Source of the DNA: J095 sp964407935
Lineage (GTDB): Bacteria; Chloroflexota; Anaerolineae; 4572-78; J111
Assembly: GCA_964407935.1 (NCBI GenBank)
Contig: CAYOXS010000106.1
Span: 1-16,650, forward strand
Length of the DNA: 16,650 bases
Reading direction: 5' to 3'
Shown piece by piece: positions 6,992 through 12,892 of this stretch. The position numbers were made by a program, and so were the translations under genes. The notes beneath the pieces were generated by a model. That model worked only from the letters and a program-made list of their open reading frames with translations. It was not told where the DNA came from and searched no databases. The stretch's first letter is position 1, and the number at the start of each line of letters is the position of its first letter.

Positions 6992-7900
6992 CTAAAATGG
7001 AAGTAGTTCGCCTTCGAGGATGGTGCGCTGGGCGTACAGCGCTTGCAGCCGGCGGGTAATCGGCCCCGGCTGGCCCTCGCCGATGGTCCGGCCATCCACC
7101 GCCAGCACCGGCGATAGCTCGCCCATCGTGCCGGTGGTGAACATTTCGTCGGCGGTGTAAACCTCGCTGATGGAAATGTTGCGCTCGCTGACGGGCAGGC
7201 CGGCTTCGCGGCCAATGTCCAGCACTTTGGCCCGGGTGATGCCGGGCAGGCAGCTATCGGCGTGGGGCGTGAGGAGCTGGCCGCGCTTAACCAAAAACAC
7301 GTTGGTGGCGTTGGTTTCGCTGACGTAGCCAAAAATATCAAGCATCAGCGCGTCGTCAACGCCGGCCACGTTGGCCTCGATTTTGGCCATAATGTTGTTG
7401 ATCAGGTTGTTGTGATGAATTTTTGAGTCGATGCACATAGGCGGGTTGCGCCGGATACTGGCGGTGATCAGCCGGATGCCGCCGCTGTTGTCGTACACGG
7501 GCGCTTTCCACTCGGCCAGCACAATCAGGGTGGGGCCAGACTGGTTGAAGTGAGGACTCATCCCGGAGGTAACTTTGGGGCCGCGGGTCAGCGTCAGCCG
7601 GATGTGAACGCCATCGCGCATAGCATTGGCTTTGAGCGTGTCAAAAATGGCCTGTTTGATGGCTTCGTGGCCGGGAATTTGGGCAAAGGCCAGCGCCTTG
7701 GCCGAATCCAGCATGCGGCTGAGGTGGTCGTCAAGGGCAAAGATTTTGCCGTTGTACACGCGCAGCCCTTCCCACACGGCGTCGCCGCCCTGCACCGAGC
7801 TGTCAAACACGGAGATTTTGGCCTGTTCACGGGGCAGCAGTTGGCCGCCAACATAAATGAGAATGTTTTCGTTGCGCGGATCAGGCAGTTTTACAGACAT
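6992..7900 (-). CDS. Class IV PLP-dependent aminotransferase (branched-chain aminotransferase-like)
   Basis: A 302-residue fold-type IV aminotransferase, the class that holds branched-chain aminotransferases (IlvE), D-amino acid aminotransferases and aminodeoxychorismate lyase. Evidence: GDAVWEGLRVYNGKIF (39-54), HIRLTLTRG (99-107), the likely Schiff-base lysine Lys160 in DSKIHHNNLINN, SETNATNVF (194-202), CLPGITR (217-223) and TTGTMGELSPV (255-265). Length fits IlvE or D-amino acid aminotransferase; substrate cannot be decided from these motifs. The start at 7900 has AGGAAA a few bases upstream and overlaps the stop of the sulfotransferase-like gene by 1 nt (TAATG). The in-frame extension to 7957 would overlap that gene and is rejected. 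Confidence 0.9.
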   Translation of the reverse strand: MSVKLPDPRNENILIYVGGQLLPREQAKISVFDSSVQGGDAVWEGLRVYNGKIFALDDHLSRMLDSAKALAFAQIPGHEAIKQAIFDTLKANAMRDGVHIRLTLTRGPKVTSGMSPHFNQSGPTLIVLAEWKAPVYDNSGGIRLITASIRRNPPMCIDSKIHHNNLINNIMAKIEANVAGVDDALMLDIFGYVSETNATNVFLVKRGQLLTPHADSCLPGITRAKVLDIGREAGLPVSERNISISEVYTADEMFTTGTMGELSPVLAVDGRTIGEGQPGPITRRLQALYAQRTILEGELLPF

Positions 7901-8649
7901 TAATTTTCCTCGGCAGTGATGATATGCGGTAACAGTTGTTCGTAGTAGGGCCGGCACACTTCCAGCAGCGGCCGCAGGTGCTCCGGGAAGGGGCGGGTTT
8001 TGGGCCGGTACGGCTCAAAGCCGGTCGATTGGTGGACGCTGGCGTACCAGTATTTGGCCCAAATGCCATCTTCCGGGCGCGGGCCGGGCGGCCAACTGAG
8101 CATGGCCGGCTCAAACGGAATGCCGATGTGCCGGCACAGGCGGCGCAGCACGCCGGCCGGGTTGCGCAGCAGCTCCCGCGATTCCAGCACGGCCGGCCGC
8201 TGGCCCAAATCGATGAGGTGTTGCAGCAGTTCGGCCTGGGCTTTGTAGCCGGTATCGCGCAGAATGGGCGGCTGGCCCAGCCCCTTTTCCAGCGACGGTA
8301 GCATCTCTTCCGGGTCGCGGGTGAGCAGCACGTTGGTGGTCTGCGCCAGAAAGCCCAGCTCCAACTCAACCATGTGGTGCGTCATATTTTTAAAAAAGAC
8401 CACCGGCCGGTCGCACGGCCCCAGAATCACCCGGCGAGTCACGCGGTTGCCGTCCAACTCCATCGCGGCCAGCACTTCTTCTTTGCCGGGATGGTCCGCG
8501 CCGGAAACGCGCAGGTAGTGGCCGTAGTACGGTTCGTCAACCACGCGGGTGTCGGCGCGCTGGGCAAAGGCGTACATCAGCGCCGTCGACACGTTGCGCG
8601 GGCCGGTCCACAACAAAATGCGCGCGCACCCGTTGGAAGCGTTGGCCAT
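7900..8649 (-). CDS. Sulfotransferase-like protein
   Basis: A 249-residue P-loop protein of the sulfotransferase superfamily, which moves sulfate from PAPS to a hydroxyl or amino acceptor. The N-terminal strand-loop LLWTGPRNVSTALM (12-25) matches the 5'-phosphosulfate-binding loop in variant form (R/N in place of the usual GTQRSGST-type residues). NVLLTRDPEEMLPSL (106-120) matches the 3'-phosphate-binding region. The acceptor is unknown, and a non-sulfotransferase activity is possible. The start at 8649 lies 4 nt past the stop of the small CxxC protein, with GAGG about 10 nt before it; the longer open frame to 8811 is the antisense-free extension across that gene and lacks family similarity. 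Overlap with the aminotransferase gene suggests a joint function. Confidence 0.8.
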   Translation of the reverse strand: MANASNGCARILLWTGPRNVSTALMYAFAQRADTRVVDEPYYGHYLRVSGADHPGKEEVLAAMELDGNRVTRRVILGPCDRPVVFFKNMTHHMVELELGFLAQTTNVLLTRDPEEMLPSLEKGLGQPPILRDTGYKAQAELLQHLIDLGQRPAVLESRELLRNPAGVLRRLCRHIGIPFEPAMLSWPPGPRPEDGIWAKYWYASVHQSTGFEPYRPKTRPFPEHLRPLLEVCRPYYEQLLPHIITAEEN

Positions 8650-8653
8650 GCGC

Positions 8654-8905
8654 TCAGCCTCGCTGAGCGGCTTCGGTTTTAATCTGGCGCTCCTCGCAGG
8701 TGTCGCAAATGGGAAAAGTGAGCCACGCGCCCGGCGTCTGCTCCGGAGCCGGGGCGATGATGGCGTTGGTGGCCGGGTGGCTGCACAAAATGCAGGGCAG
8801 GGCCGGGTCAATCTGGATCAGCGCCAGTTGGGTGGTTTTTTTGCCCCGGTACGGAATTAACTCGCGGGCAACTTCCTGATATTTTTGCGGCAAATTGCTG
8901 GACAT
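8654..8905 (-). CDS. Small protein with two CxxC motifs (putative zinc-binding)
   Basis: An 83-residue protein I do not recognise. It has two CxxC pairs, Cys38/Cys41 (CILC) and Cys67/Cys70 (CDTC), spaced as in small zinc ribbons, and no signal peptide or membrane segment. AAGGAGT (8911-8917) lies 5 nt before the ATG, a near-ideal ribosome site, and a good promoter precedes it, so the gene is real despite its size. It is first in the six-gene operon, 4 nt before the sulfotransferase-like gene. The role could be metal binding or an accessory subunit; this is inference. Confidence 0.75.
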   Translation of the reverse strand: MSSNLPQKYQEVARELIPYRGKKTTQLALIQIDPALPCILCSHPATNAIIAPAPEQTPGAWLTFPICDTCEERQIKTEAAQRG

Positions 8906-8937
8906 CGGTCACTCCTTGGTTTGGGGTAGACAGGGGC

Positions 8938-8967
8938 ATTGTAGCACAATTTGGCCACGGCTGGCAA
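8938..8967 (-). promoter_or_regulatory. Sigma-70-like promoter for the six-gene minus-strand operon
   Basis: On the minus strand, -35 TTGCCA (8962-8967) and -10 TACAAT (8938-8943), spacing 18 bp, with TGC before the -10 (extended). It lies about 33 nt before the ATG at 8905. It is the only clear promoter seen for the genes down to 3717. Confidence 0.65.
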
Positions 8968-8979
8968 TGGCCGGGCAGA

Positions 8980-9008
8980 TTGCTAATCCGGCCCGGCTCA
9001 GGTAGAAT
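8980..9008 (+). promoter_or_regulatory. Sigma-70-like promoter for the DUF456 gene
   Basis: -35 TTGCTA (8980-8985) and -10 TAGAAT (9003-9008), spacing 17 bp. Transcription would start near 9015, just before the ribosome site AGGAG at 9017-9021. It is back to back with the minus-strand promoter at 8938-8967. Confidence 0.6.
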
Positions 9009-9029
9009 TGCCGCACAGGAGCGACATCG

Positions 9030-9554
9030 ATGGAAATTTACGGCCAGACCTTTGCCTTGTTTTTAACGCTGTTTGTAATGATGGTGGGGCTGATTTTTAC
9101 AGTTGTGCCACCCATTCCCGGCACGCTGGTAATTTGGGGCGCCGCCATTTTTTACGGGCTGATCACCGGCTGGGACAATTTGGGGTGGTGGGCGTTTGGG
9201 ATTTTGACGCTGCTGATGGTGGTGGGCATCGTCGCCGATATTGCCGGCGGCCAGTTTGGGGCCAGAATTGGCGGCGCGTCGTGCCTGGCCATTTTTCTGG
9301 GAACAATCGTCGGTTTTGTGCTGGGCATTTTGGGCAGTCTGGTCGGCACGCCGCTGATCGGCTGCCTGGCCGGGCTGCTGGGCACGCTCGGCGGGATTTT
9401 GCTCATTGAGCGGTTGCGCTACAAGGATTGGCGCACCGCTATCAACGCCACCAAAGGTTTTGTGGCCGGCAACGTGATTGGCATGATGGCCCGGGTTACC
9501 GCCGGCGCGCTGATGTTTGGCGTGTTCATCCTGCGGGTTTATCTGGGCAATTAA
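9030..9554 (+). CDS. DUF456 family membrane protein
   Basis: A 174-residue, very hydrophobic protein. The segment VVPPIPGTLVIWGAAIFYGLITGW, starting at residue 25, matches the signature of DUF456 (P-x-x-PGTL-x-x-W, then YGLxTGW). Several membrane helices are predicted by eye: about 6-25, 32-46, 53-70, 84-104, 107-124 and 150-170. Family function is unknown. Glycine-rich segments (AGGQFGARIGG, 73-83; GCLAGLLGTLGG, 113-124) resemble tight helix packing. The start is supported by AGGAG at 9017-9021, 8 nt upstream, and by a promoter before it. The stop codon shares TTAA with the stop of the opposing gene. Confidence 0.85.
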   Translation: MEIYGQTFALFLTLFVMMVGLIFTVVPPIPGTLVIWGAAIFYGLITGWDNLGWWAFGILTLLMVVGIVADIAGGQFGARIGGASCLAIFLGTIVGFVLGILGSLVGTPLIGCLAGLLGTLGGILLIERLRYKDWRTAINATKGFVAGNVIGMMARVTAGALMFGVFILRVYLGN

Positions 9555-10012
9555 TCCTGCCCAAACGCGCGCAGCACCGGCGCGTGCGGAAAGCGCGCCC
9601 GCACTCCCACCGCAAAATCCTCCAGCGAGGGTTTGACATCAAAATAAAACAGGTGCGTCTCTTTGGTGGTGTCAGACGCGCCAAACCCTTCAACCAGCAC
9701 CACCGCGCCGGGAATATCTACCATCAGGTCCACCCAGTCGGCTTCGCGCCGCTCCGTATCGGGCGAGAGCCAGATTTCCTGCACCGGCGCTACCTGGCGC
9801 AGATAGTCGATGTGCCAGTGGGGGTGGTCGGTGGGCTGCAAGTGATGTTTGATGCGCCCCAGCAGGCCGCCTGCGCCAAAAGCGCTGCCCACGTAGGTGT
9901 ACCAGCCGGCGGGAAAATCAAATGTGCCGAGCCGGCCCACGGTAATGGTCGAGTCGTTGTCCAGATGCAGGAGTAAAACATAGGTTCCGGTCATTACTTG
10001 ATTGGGACTCAC
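9551..10012 (-). CDS. DUF123 / GIY-YIG-like nuclease family protein
   Basis: A 153-residue protein of the DUF123 family, related to GIY-YIG nucleases. GTYVLLLHL (9-17) followed by GWYTYVGSAFGAGGLLGRIKHHL (36-58) is the GIY-YIG-like core, with HWHIDYL (65-71) after it. Cellular role is not established; a DNA-directed activity is possible. The preferred start is the GTG at 10012: GGTGA lies a few bases upstream and the promoter spacing fits. An ATG six codons in (9994) has no good ribosome site but cannot be excluded. It converges with the DUF456 gene, overlapping by 3 nt. Confidence 0.82.
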   Translation of the reverse strand: MSPNQVMTGTYVLLLHLDNDSTITVGRLGTFDFPAGWYTYVGSAFGAGGLLGRIKHHLQPTDHPHWHIDYLRQVAPVQEIWLSPDTERREADWVDLMVDIPGAVVLVEGFGASDTTKETHLFYFDVKPSLEDFAVGVRARFPHAPVLRAFGQD

Positions 10013-10044
10013 AATTTCACCCGTAAAAGTCTGATGTTGACCGT

Positions 10045-10073
10045 AGTTTAGCCCCGCTTGGGGTTGGAGTCAA
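10045..10073 (-). promoter_or_regulatory. Sigma-70-like promoter for the DUF123 gene
   Basis: On the minus strand, -35 TTGACT (10068-10073) and -10 TAAACT (10045-10050) with 17-bp spacing. It sits about 33 nt before the GTG start. Confidence 0.7.
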
Positions 10074-10097
10074 GGGTGTTTAAATCCGCGTTTATTG

Positions 10098-10130
10098 CCG
10101 CAGCTATCCGATGGCTGCGGTTTTTGCTTT
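10098..10130 (+). terminator. Orphan plus-strand intrinsic terminator
   Basis: CCGCAGC (10098-10104) pairs perfectly with GCTGCGG (10114-10120) across a 9-nt loop, followed by TTTTTGCTTTT. The nearest plus-strand gene upstream (DUF456) stops at 9554, so this hairpin would end a transcript that runs antisense through the DUF123 gene. It also shields the stress-protein promoter downstream. On the minus strand there is no T-tract. Confidence 0.7.
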
Positions 10131-10188
10131 TATTCCTGAACATGTCGTGAGTGTAACCTACGATTGCCCTACCTCTTCAAATTAAGGC

Positions 10189-10217
10189 TGTACACAACCG
10201 CAGTTTTCTGGTAGAAT
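10189..10217 (+). promoter_or_regulatory. Probable promoter of the stress-protein operon
   Basis: -10 TAGAAT (10212-10217) with TGG before it (extended -10) and a weak -35 TGTACA (10189-10194) at 17 bp. The extended -10 may compensate for the poor -35. It implies a leader of nearly 280 nt before the ATG at 10501. Confidence 0.5.
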
Positions 10218-10500
10218 TGTTAATACCCGGTTTGTTCCCTATGGCATGCACTACCCGTCCTCTGAACTTCTTCCCCAAAAGTAGTTCAATAACAGATAGT
10301 AGTTAAGATTAGTAGTTTGTTTGCCCTTTCCCCAACCTTAAGCCCGAATACCCGGCTCAGAATTGTGCTGCCAGACACGCTCTGGCAGTTTTGATCACCT
10401 GCCACGACCAAAGTTTTTTGTAGTAGTTGTTTACCAAAGATTGCCGCCAAAACGTGAGACGGCAAGGCTGCTGGTTTAAGTGGTAATGGAGGTGTTTTAG
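10218..10500 (+). other. Long 5' leader of the stress-protein operon
   Basis: No gene is visible here. It holds the heptamer AGTAGTT four times (10280, 10298, 10311, 10422), a strong terminator-like hairpin (10368-10388), and a second hairpin TTGCCG (10441-10446) with CGGCAA (10460-10465). It ends with a perfect ribosome site, GGAGGTG (10488-10494). I could not match it to a known riboswitch class. Confidence 0.5.
10368..10392 (+). terminator. Terminator-like hairpin inside the leader (possible attenuator)
   Basis: CTGCCAGA (10368-10375) pairs perfectly with TCTGGCAG (10381-10388) across a 5-nt loop, followed directly by TTTTG. It lies about 145 nt after the predicted transcription start and 110 nt before the coding region. 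Part of its right arm (TGGCAG) can instead pair with CTGCCA at 10399-10404. Confidence 0.55.
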
Positions 10501-11367
10501 ATGGTATCCAATATCGCTGCGCCGCTGAAAATATTGCTGGCGCTTGAAGATTCGCCGCATTATGTTTCTGCGGCCAATATGCTCACTCACATCAAATGGC
10601 CGCCCGGCACCACCGTCGATTTGCTGGCGGTGATGGCCGGGCCGTTGCCGCTGATGGATACAACGCCGGAAAACCGGCAATACGTCGATGAAACCGCAGA
10701 AATTGTGCGCTGGCGCAACTGGGCTGCTACCAAAGTGCTGATCCGGCACATTAGCGCCACCCTGCGCGCCTATCGCCTGGTTGTAAAAAACACGGAGGTT
10801 TGCGAGGGCCAACTGATAGAAACCGCGCTCGAGCATGCTTCGGCCAATTTGCCGGATATTGTGGTCATTGCCGCCAAAACAACCGACGTGCCGGGCAAAA
10901 TCTGGCTGAACCCGGCCACCCAAAAGTTGGCTCAGATTGCGCCGCAGTCGGTACTGGTGGTCCGGCCTTCAAAACAGGTGTGCCCGCTGCATACCATTCT
11001 GGCGGTAGATGGCTCACCGGAAGCCTGGCAGGCGGTTGAATTTATGCGGTCGCTGTCGCTGCCTAACTGGGCCAGAGTCACCCTGCTCTGCCTGGCCGGC
11101 GAGCAGGGCCGCCCCGTACCGGCCACTGCTTCAACCGCATTTGCCGAAGAAGCCATCAGCTATATGCATGATTGCGGCGTGGCCGTAAAGTGGCTGCGCC
11201 GGTACGGGCCGCCCACGCGGGAAATCCTGTCGGTGGCCCATGAAGAAGAAGCCGATTTGATTGTGTTCGGCGGCAAATCGCAGGCGGCGGTCAAACCCTT
11301 ACCCCAACACGGAATCATGCAGAGTCTGGTTAAACACGCGCCTTGCTCGGTTTTGGTGGTCAAATAG
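10501..11367 (+). CDS. Tandem universal stress protein (two Usp domains)
   Basis: A 288-residue cytoplasmic protein with two Usp domains, about 9-155 and 162-288. The second is clearer: HTILAVDGSPEAWQAVEF (164-181), GPPTREILSVAHEEEADLIVFGG (236-258) and KHAPCSVLVVK at the end. The first has ILLALEDSPHYVSAA (11-25) and IAPQSVLVV (146-154). The G-x2-G-x9-G(S/T) ATP motif of UspFG-type domains is missing in domain 1 and incomplete in domain 2 (GGKSQAAV, no second spaced Gly), so ATP binding is doubtful. Usp proteins support survival under stress by ill-defined means. The start has a perfect GGAGGTG ribosome site. The pseudo-receiver gene follows after 21 nt, probably cotranscribed. Confidence 0.92.
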   Translation: MVSNIAAPLKILLALEDSPHYVSAANMLTHIKWPPGTTVDLLAVMAGPLPLMDTTPENRQYVDETAEIVRWRNWAATKVLIRHISATLRAYRLVVKNTEVCEGQLIETALEHASANLPDIVVIAAKTTDVPGKIWLNPATQKLAQIAPQSVLVVRPSKQVCPLHTILAVDGSPEAWQAVEFMRSLSLPNWARVTLLCLAGEQGRPVPATASTAFAEEAISYMHDCGVAVKWLRRYGPPTREILSVAHEEEADLIVFGGKSQAAVKPLPQHGIMQSLVKHAPCSVLVVK

Positions 11368-11388
11368 AAAAATAATCGGAGGCAAACC

Positions 11389-11835
11389 ATGAACCTTAAC
11401 AGATGGGCCAGTAATGTTGTGGATTCACCGATTCGGTTTATAACCCACCCCTGTTCAATCTTGTTGATATCTGATAAGCCGGCGCGATCCTCTGATTTGC
11501 AACAGAAGCTGGAGAAAAAAGGGTGTCATATTCGTCGGGTTGCGGTTAATATCGATGCCGTGATCAGCGCCAGCCGGCAATATTATGATGTTGTAGTTTT
11601 TGATGTGAGCCGGCCCGGCGCGGAAATTATGGATATTTGCCGGGAATTTGAAACCAACCCGGAGTTGGCCAATATCGCTGCGGTGGTGATCACGTCGGGT
11701 GTGGATTTGGCCTGTATTGTTGCCAAACTCGGTTTAACCCGGCCAGTATACTGGCTGCGTAACGACGATGCACTTGATAAAAAATTGCTGCATATTGTTG
11801 AACAGATTCATTACCTGTCCTATCGCTACGCCTGA
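11389..11835 (+). CDS. Stand-alone receiver-like (pseudo-receiver) protein
   Basis: A 148-residue protein with a receiver-like alternating fold from about residue 22 to 140. CSILLISDKPARSSDLQQKL (22-41) is strand 1 and helix 1, YDVVVFDVSRPG (66-77) carries the likely phosphoacceptor position Asp72, and AAVVITSG (97-104) carries the conserved Thr (Thr102). The usual acidic pair is reduced to one residue (Asp29), and the conserved Lys after strand 5 is absent (VYWLRND, 120-126), so it may not be phosphorylated in the normal way. There is no output domain. GGAGG (11378-11382), 6 nt before the ATG, supports the start. It probably acts by protein contact, perhaps with the stress protein (inference). 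Confidence 0.75.
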   Translation: MNLNRWASNVVDSPIRFITHPCSILLISDKPARSSDLQQKLEKKGCHIRRVAVNIDAVISASRQYYDVVVFDVSRPGAEIMDICREFETNPELANIAAVVITSGVDLACIVAKLGLTRPVYWLRNDDALDKKLLHIVEQIHYLSYRYA

Positions 11836-11908
11836 AACGGAACTACAGTCTCAGCCGATACGTTATTTTCCCTTCGTTAAGTGACGGGGTGCATTCGAAA
11901 ACTCATTT

Positions 11909-12134
11909 TGTCATTCTGAACGGAGCGAAGCCGGGTGAAGAAACCCGTAAAATAACTCAAGTTGTGTAGCTTTACCCCTTATCCCCCCTGCCCCCTTCTC
12001 CCGTTTGGGTGGTTGGGGTTTTTTTTTGGGGTTTTTTTGGGGCGGCGCCCCCCAAAAAAACACACCGATTCCGTCACCCCGTTCCCCAAACAGTACCGGA
12101 GACTCTTCGCTCCCGTTGGTTGCTCAGCGTGACA
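11909..12134 (+). repeat. Palindromic dispersed repeat element A (MITE/REP-like)
   Basis: The left end reads TGTCATTCTGA (11909-11919) and the right end, on the other strand, TGTCACGCTGAGC (12122-12134). Inward of each end is GGAGCGAAG (11922-11930 left; on the minus strand near 12104-12112 right), so two divergent half-units face each other. The core holds a C-rich run, GGGG-T9-GGGG-T7-GGGG (12015-12042) and a stem GTTTTTTTGGGG with its complement (12031-12061). No coding sequence is present. It fills most of the 403-nt gap between the pseudo-receiver and acyltransferase genes. Confidence 0.6.
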
Positions 12135-12167
12135 TTTGCCAAGTTTCTGAACGCTCTCTGTTAGATT

Positions 12168-12196
12168 TTGGGTGATGGCTGAGCCGGTGATACAAT
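12168..12196 (+). promoter_or_regulatory. Probable promoter of the acyltransferase gene
   Basis: -10 TACAAT (12191-12196) preceded by TGA (extended -10), with a partial -35 TTGGGT (12168-12173) at 17 bp. Transcription would start near 12203, about 36 nt before the ATG at 12239. Confidence 0.55.
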
Positions 12197-12238
12197 GGGG
12201 GTGTTTTGCAACCTGACTACATTTTGTTTCTGAGGAAT

Positions 12239-12871
12239 ATGGACAGCTCAAACTCGCTTCCCCCCGCATCTGACTCTTTTATCTTTCCGCGCTGGCTTGG
12301 CCGGTTGTGGCTGTGGCTATTTGGCTGGCGTATCTGCGGCGAAGTTCCCCCCGAACCCAAATATGTGCTGATTGGCGCGCCGCACACCAGCAATTGGGAC
12401 TTTTTATTTATGATGGCCGTGGTTGCGGTGCTGCGATTAAAAATAACGTGGATGGGCAAAGACTCGCTCTTTAAACACCCGCTGGCCGGCTGGCTGATGC
12501 GGAAACTGGGCGGCATCCCTATCGACCGCAGCCGGCCCACCGGCGTTGTTACCCAAATTGTGCATCGTTTCAAACAATCCAGCCGGCTGATTCTGGTTGT
12601 GCCGCCGTCCGGCACGCGCAAAAAGAAAGAGTACTGGAAATCCGGCTTCTACTGGATTGCTCTGACCGCCAAAGTGCCGATTGTGTGCGCCTATCTGGAT
12701 TTTGGCCGAAAAGAAGGCGGCATCGGCCCCACCATTATCCCCACTGGCAATATCAAAGCCGATATGGACCTCATCCGCGCGTTTTACCAGGATATTCAGG
12801 GCAAATATCCCGAACAAAACTCTCGTATCCGGCTAAAAGAAGAAGACGAAGACCAGCCCGCCCGCGATTAA
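12239..12871 (+). CDS. PlsC-like lysophospholipid/glycerol acyltransferase family protein
   Basis: A 210-residue acyltransferase of the LPLAT superfamily, which transfers acyl groups to glycerolipids or similar acceptors. GAPHTSNWD (46-54) holds the HX4D catalytic pair (His49, Asp54). GGIPIDRS (91-98) is the second conserved block. PPSGTRKKKEYWKSGF (122-137) stands where classical PlsC has PEGTRS; the Glu-to-Ser change at 124 marks it as a divergent subfamily. FPRWLGRLWLWLFGW near the N-terminus could lie in the membrane. The exact acceptor is unknown. The start at 12239 is chosen because a TTG-initiated frame from 12206 would begin almost at the predicted transcription start; the GAGGA before the ATG is closer than ideal. 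Confidence 0.85.
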   Translation: MDSSNSLPPASDSFIFPRWLGRLWLWLFGWRICGEVPPEPKYVLIGAPHTSNWDFLFMMAVVAVLRLKITWMGKDSLFKHPLAGWLMRKLGGIPIDRSRPTGVVTQIVHRFKQSSRLILVVPPSGTRKKKEYWKSGFYWIALTAKVPIVCAYLDFGRKEGGIGPTIIPTGNIKADMDLIRAFYQDIQGKYPEQNSRIRLKEEDEDQPARD

Positions 12872-12892
12872 CTTCAGAGCGTGTTTTTTAAA

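Noticed and set aside
10436..10494. Possible cyclic-di-GMP (GEMM) riboswitch before the Usp gene
   Set aside because: GACGGCAAGGCTGCTGG only loosely resembles the GEMM GACGCAAAGCC segment, and the first-tetraloop arm and its receptor are missing.
10357..10923. Minus-strand open frame over the stress-protein leader and gene start
   Set aside because: No family motifs, no ribosome site, and it opposes the well-supported Usp reading frame.
12206..12238. TTG start extending the acyltransferase by 11 codons
   Set aside because: It would begin within a few bases of the predicted transcription start with no ribosome site; the ATG at 12239 is better placed.
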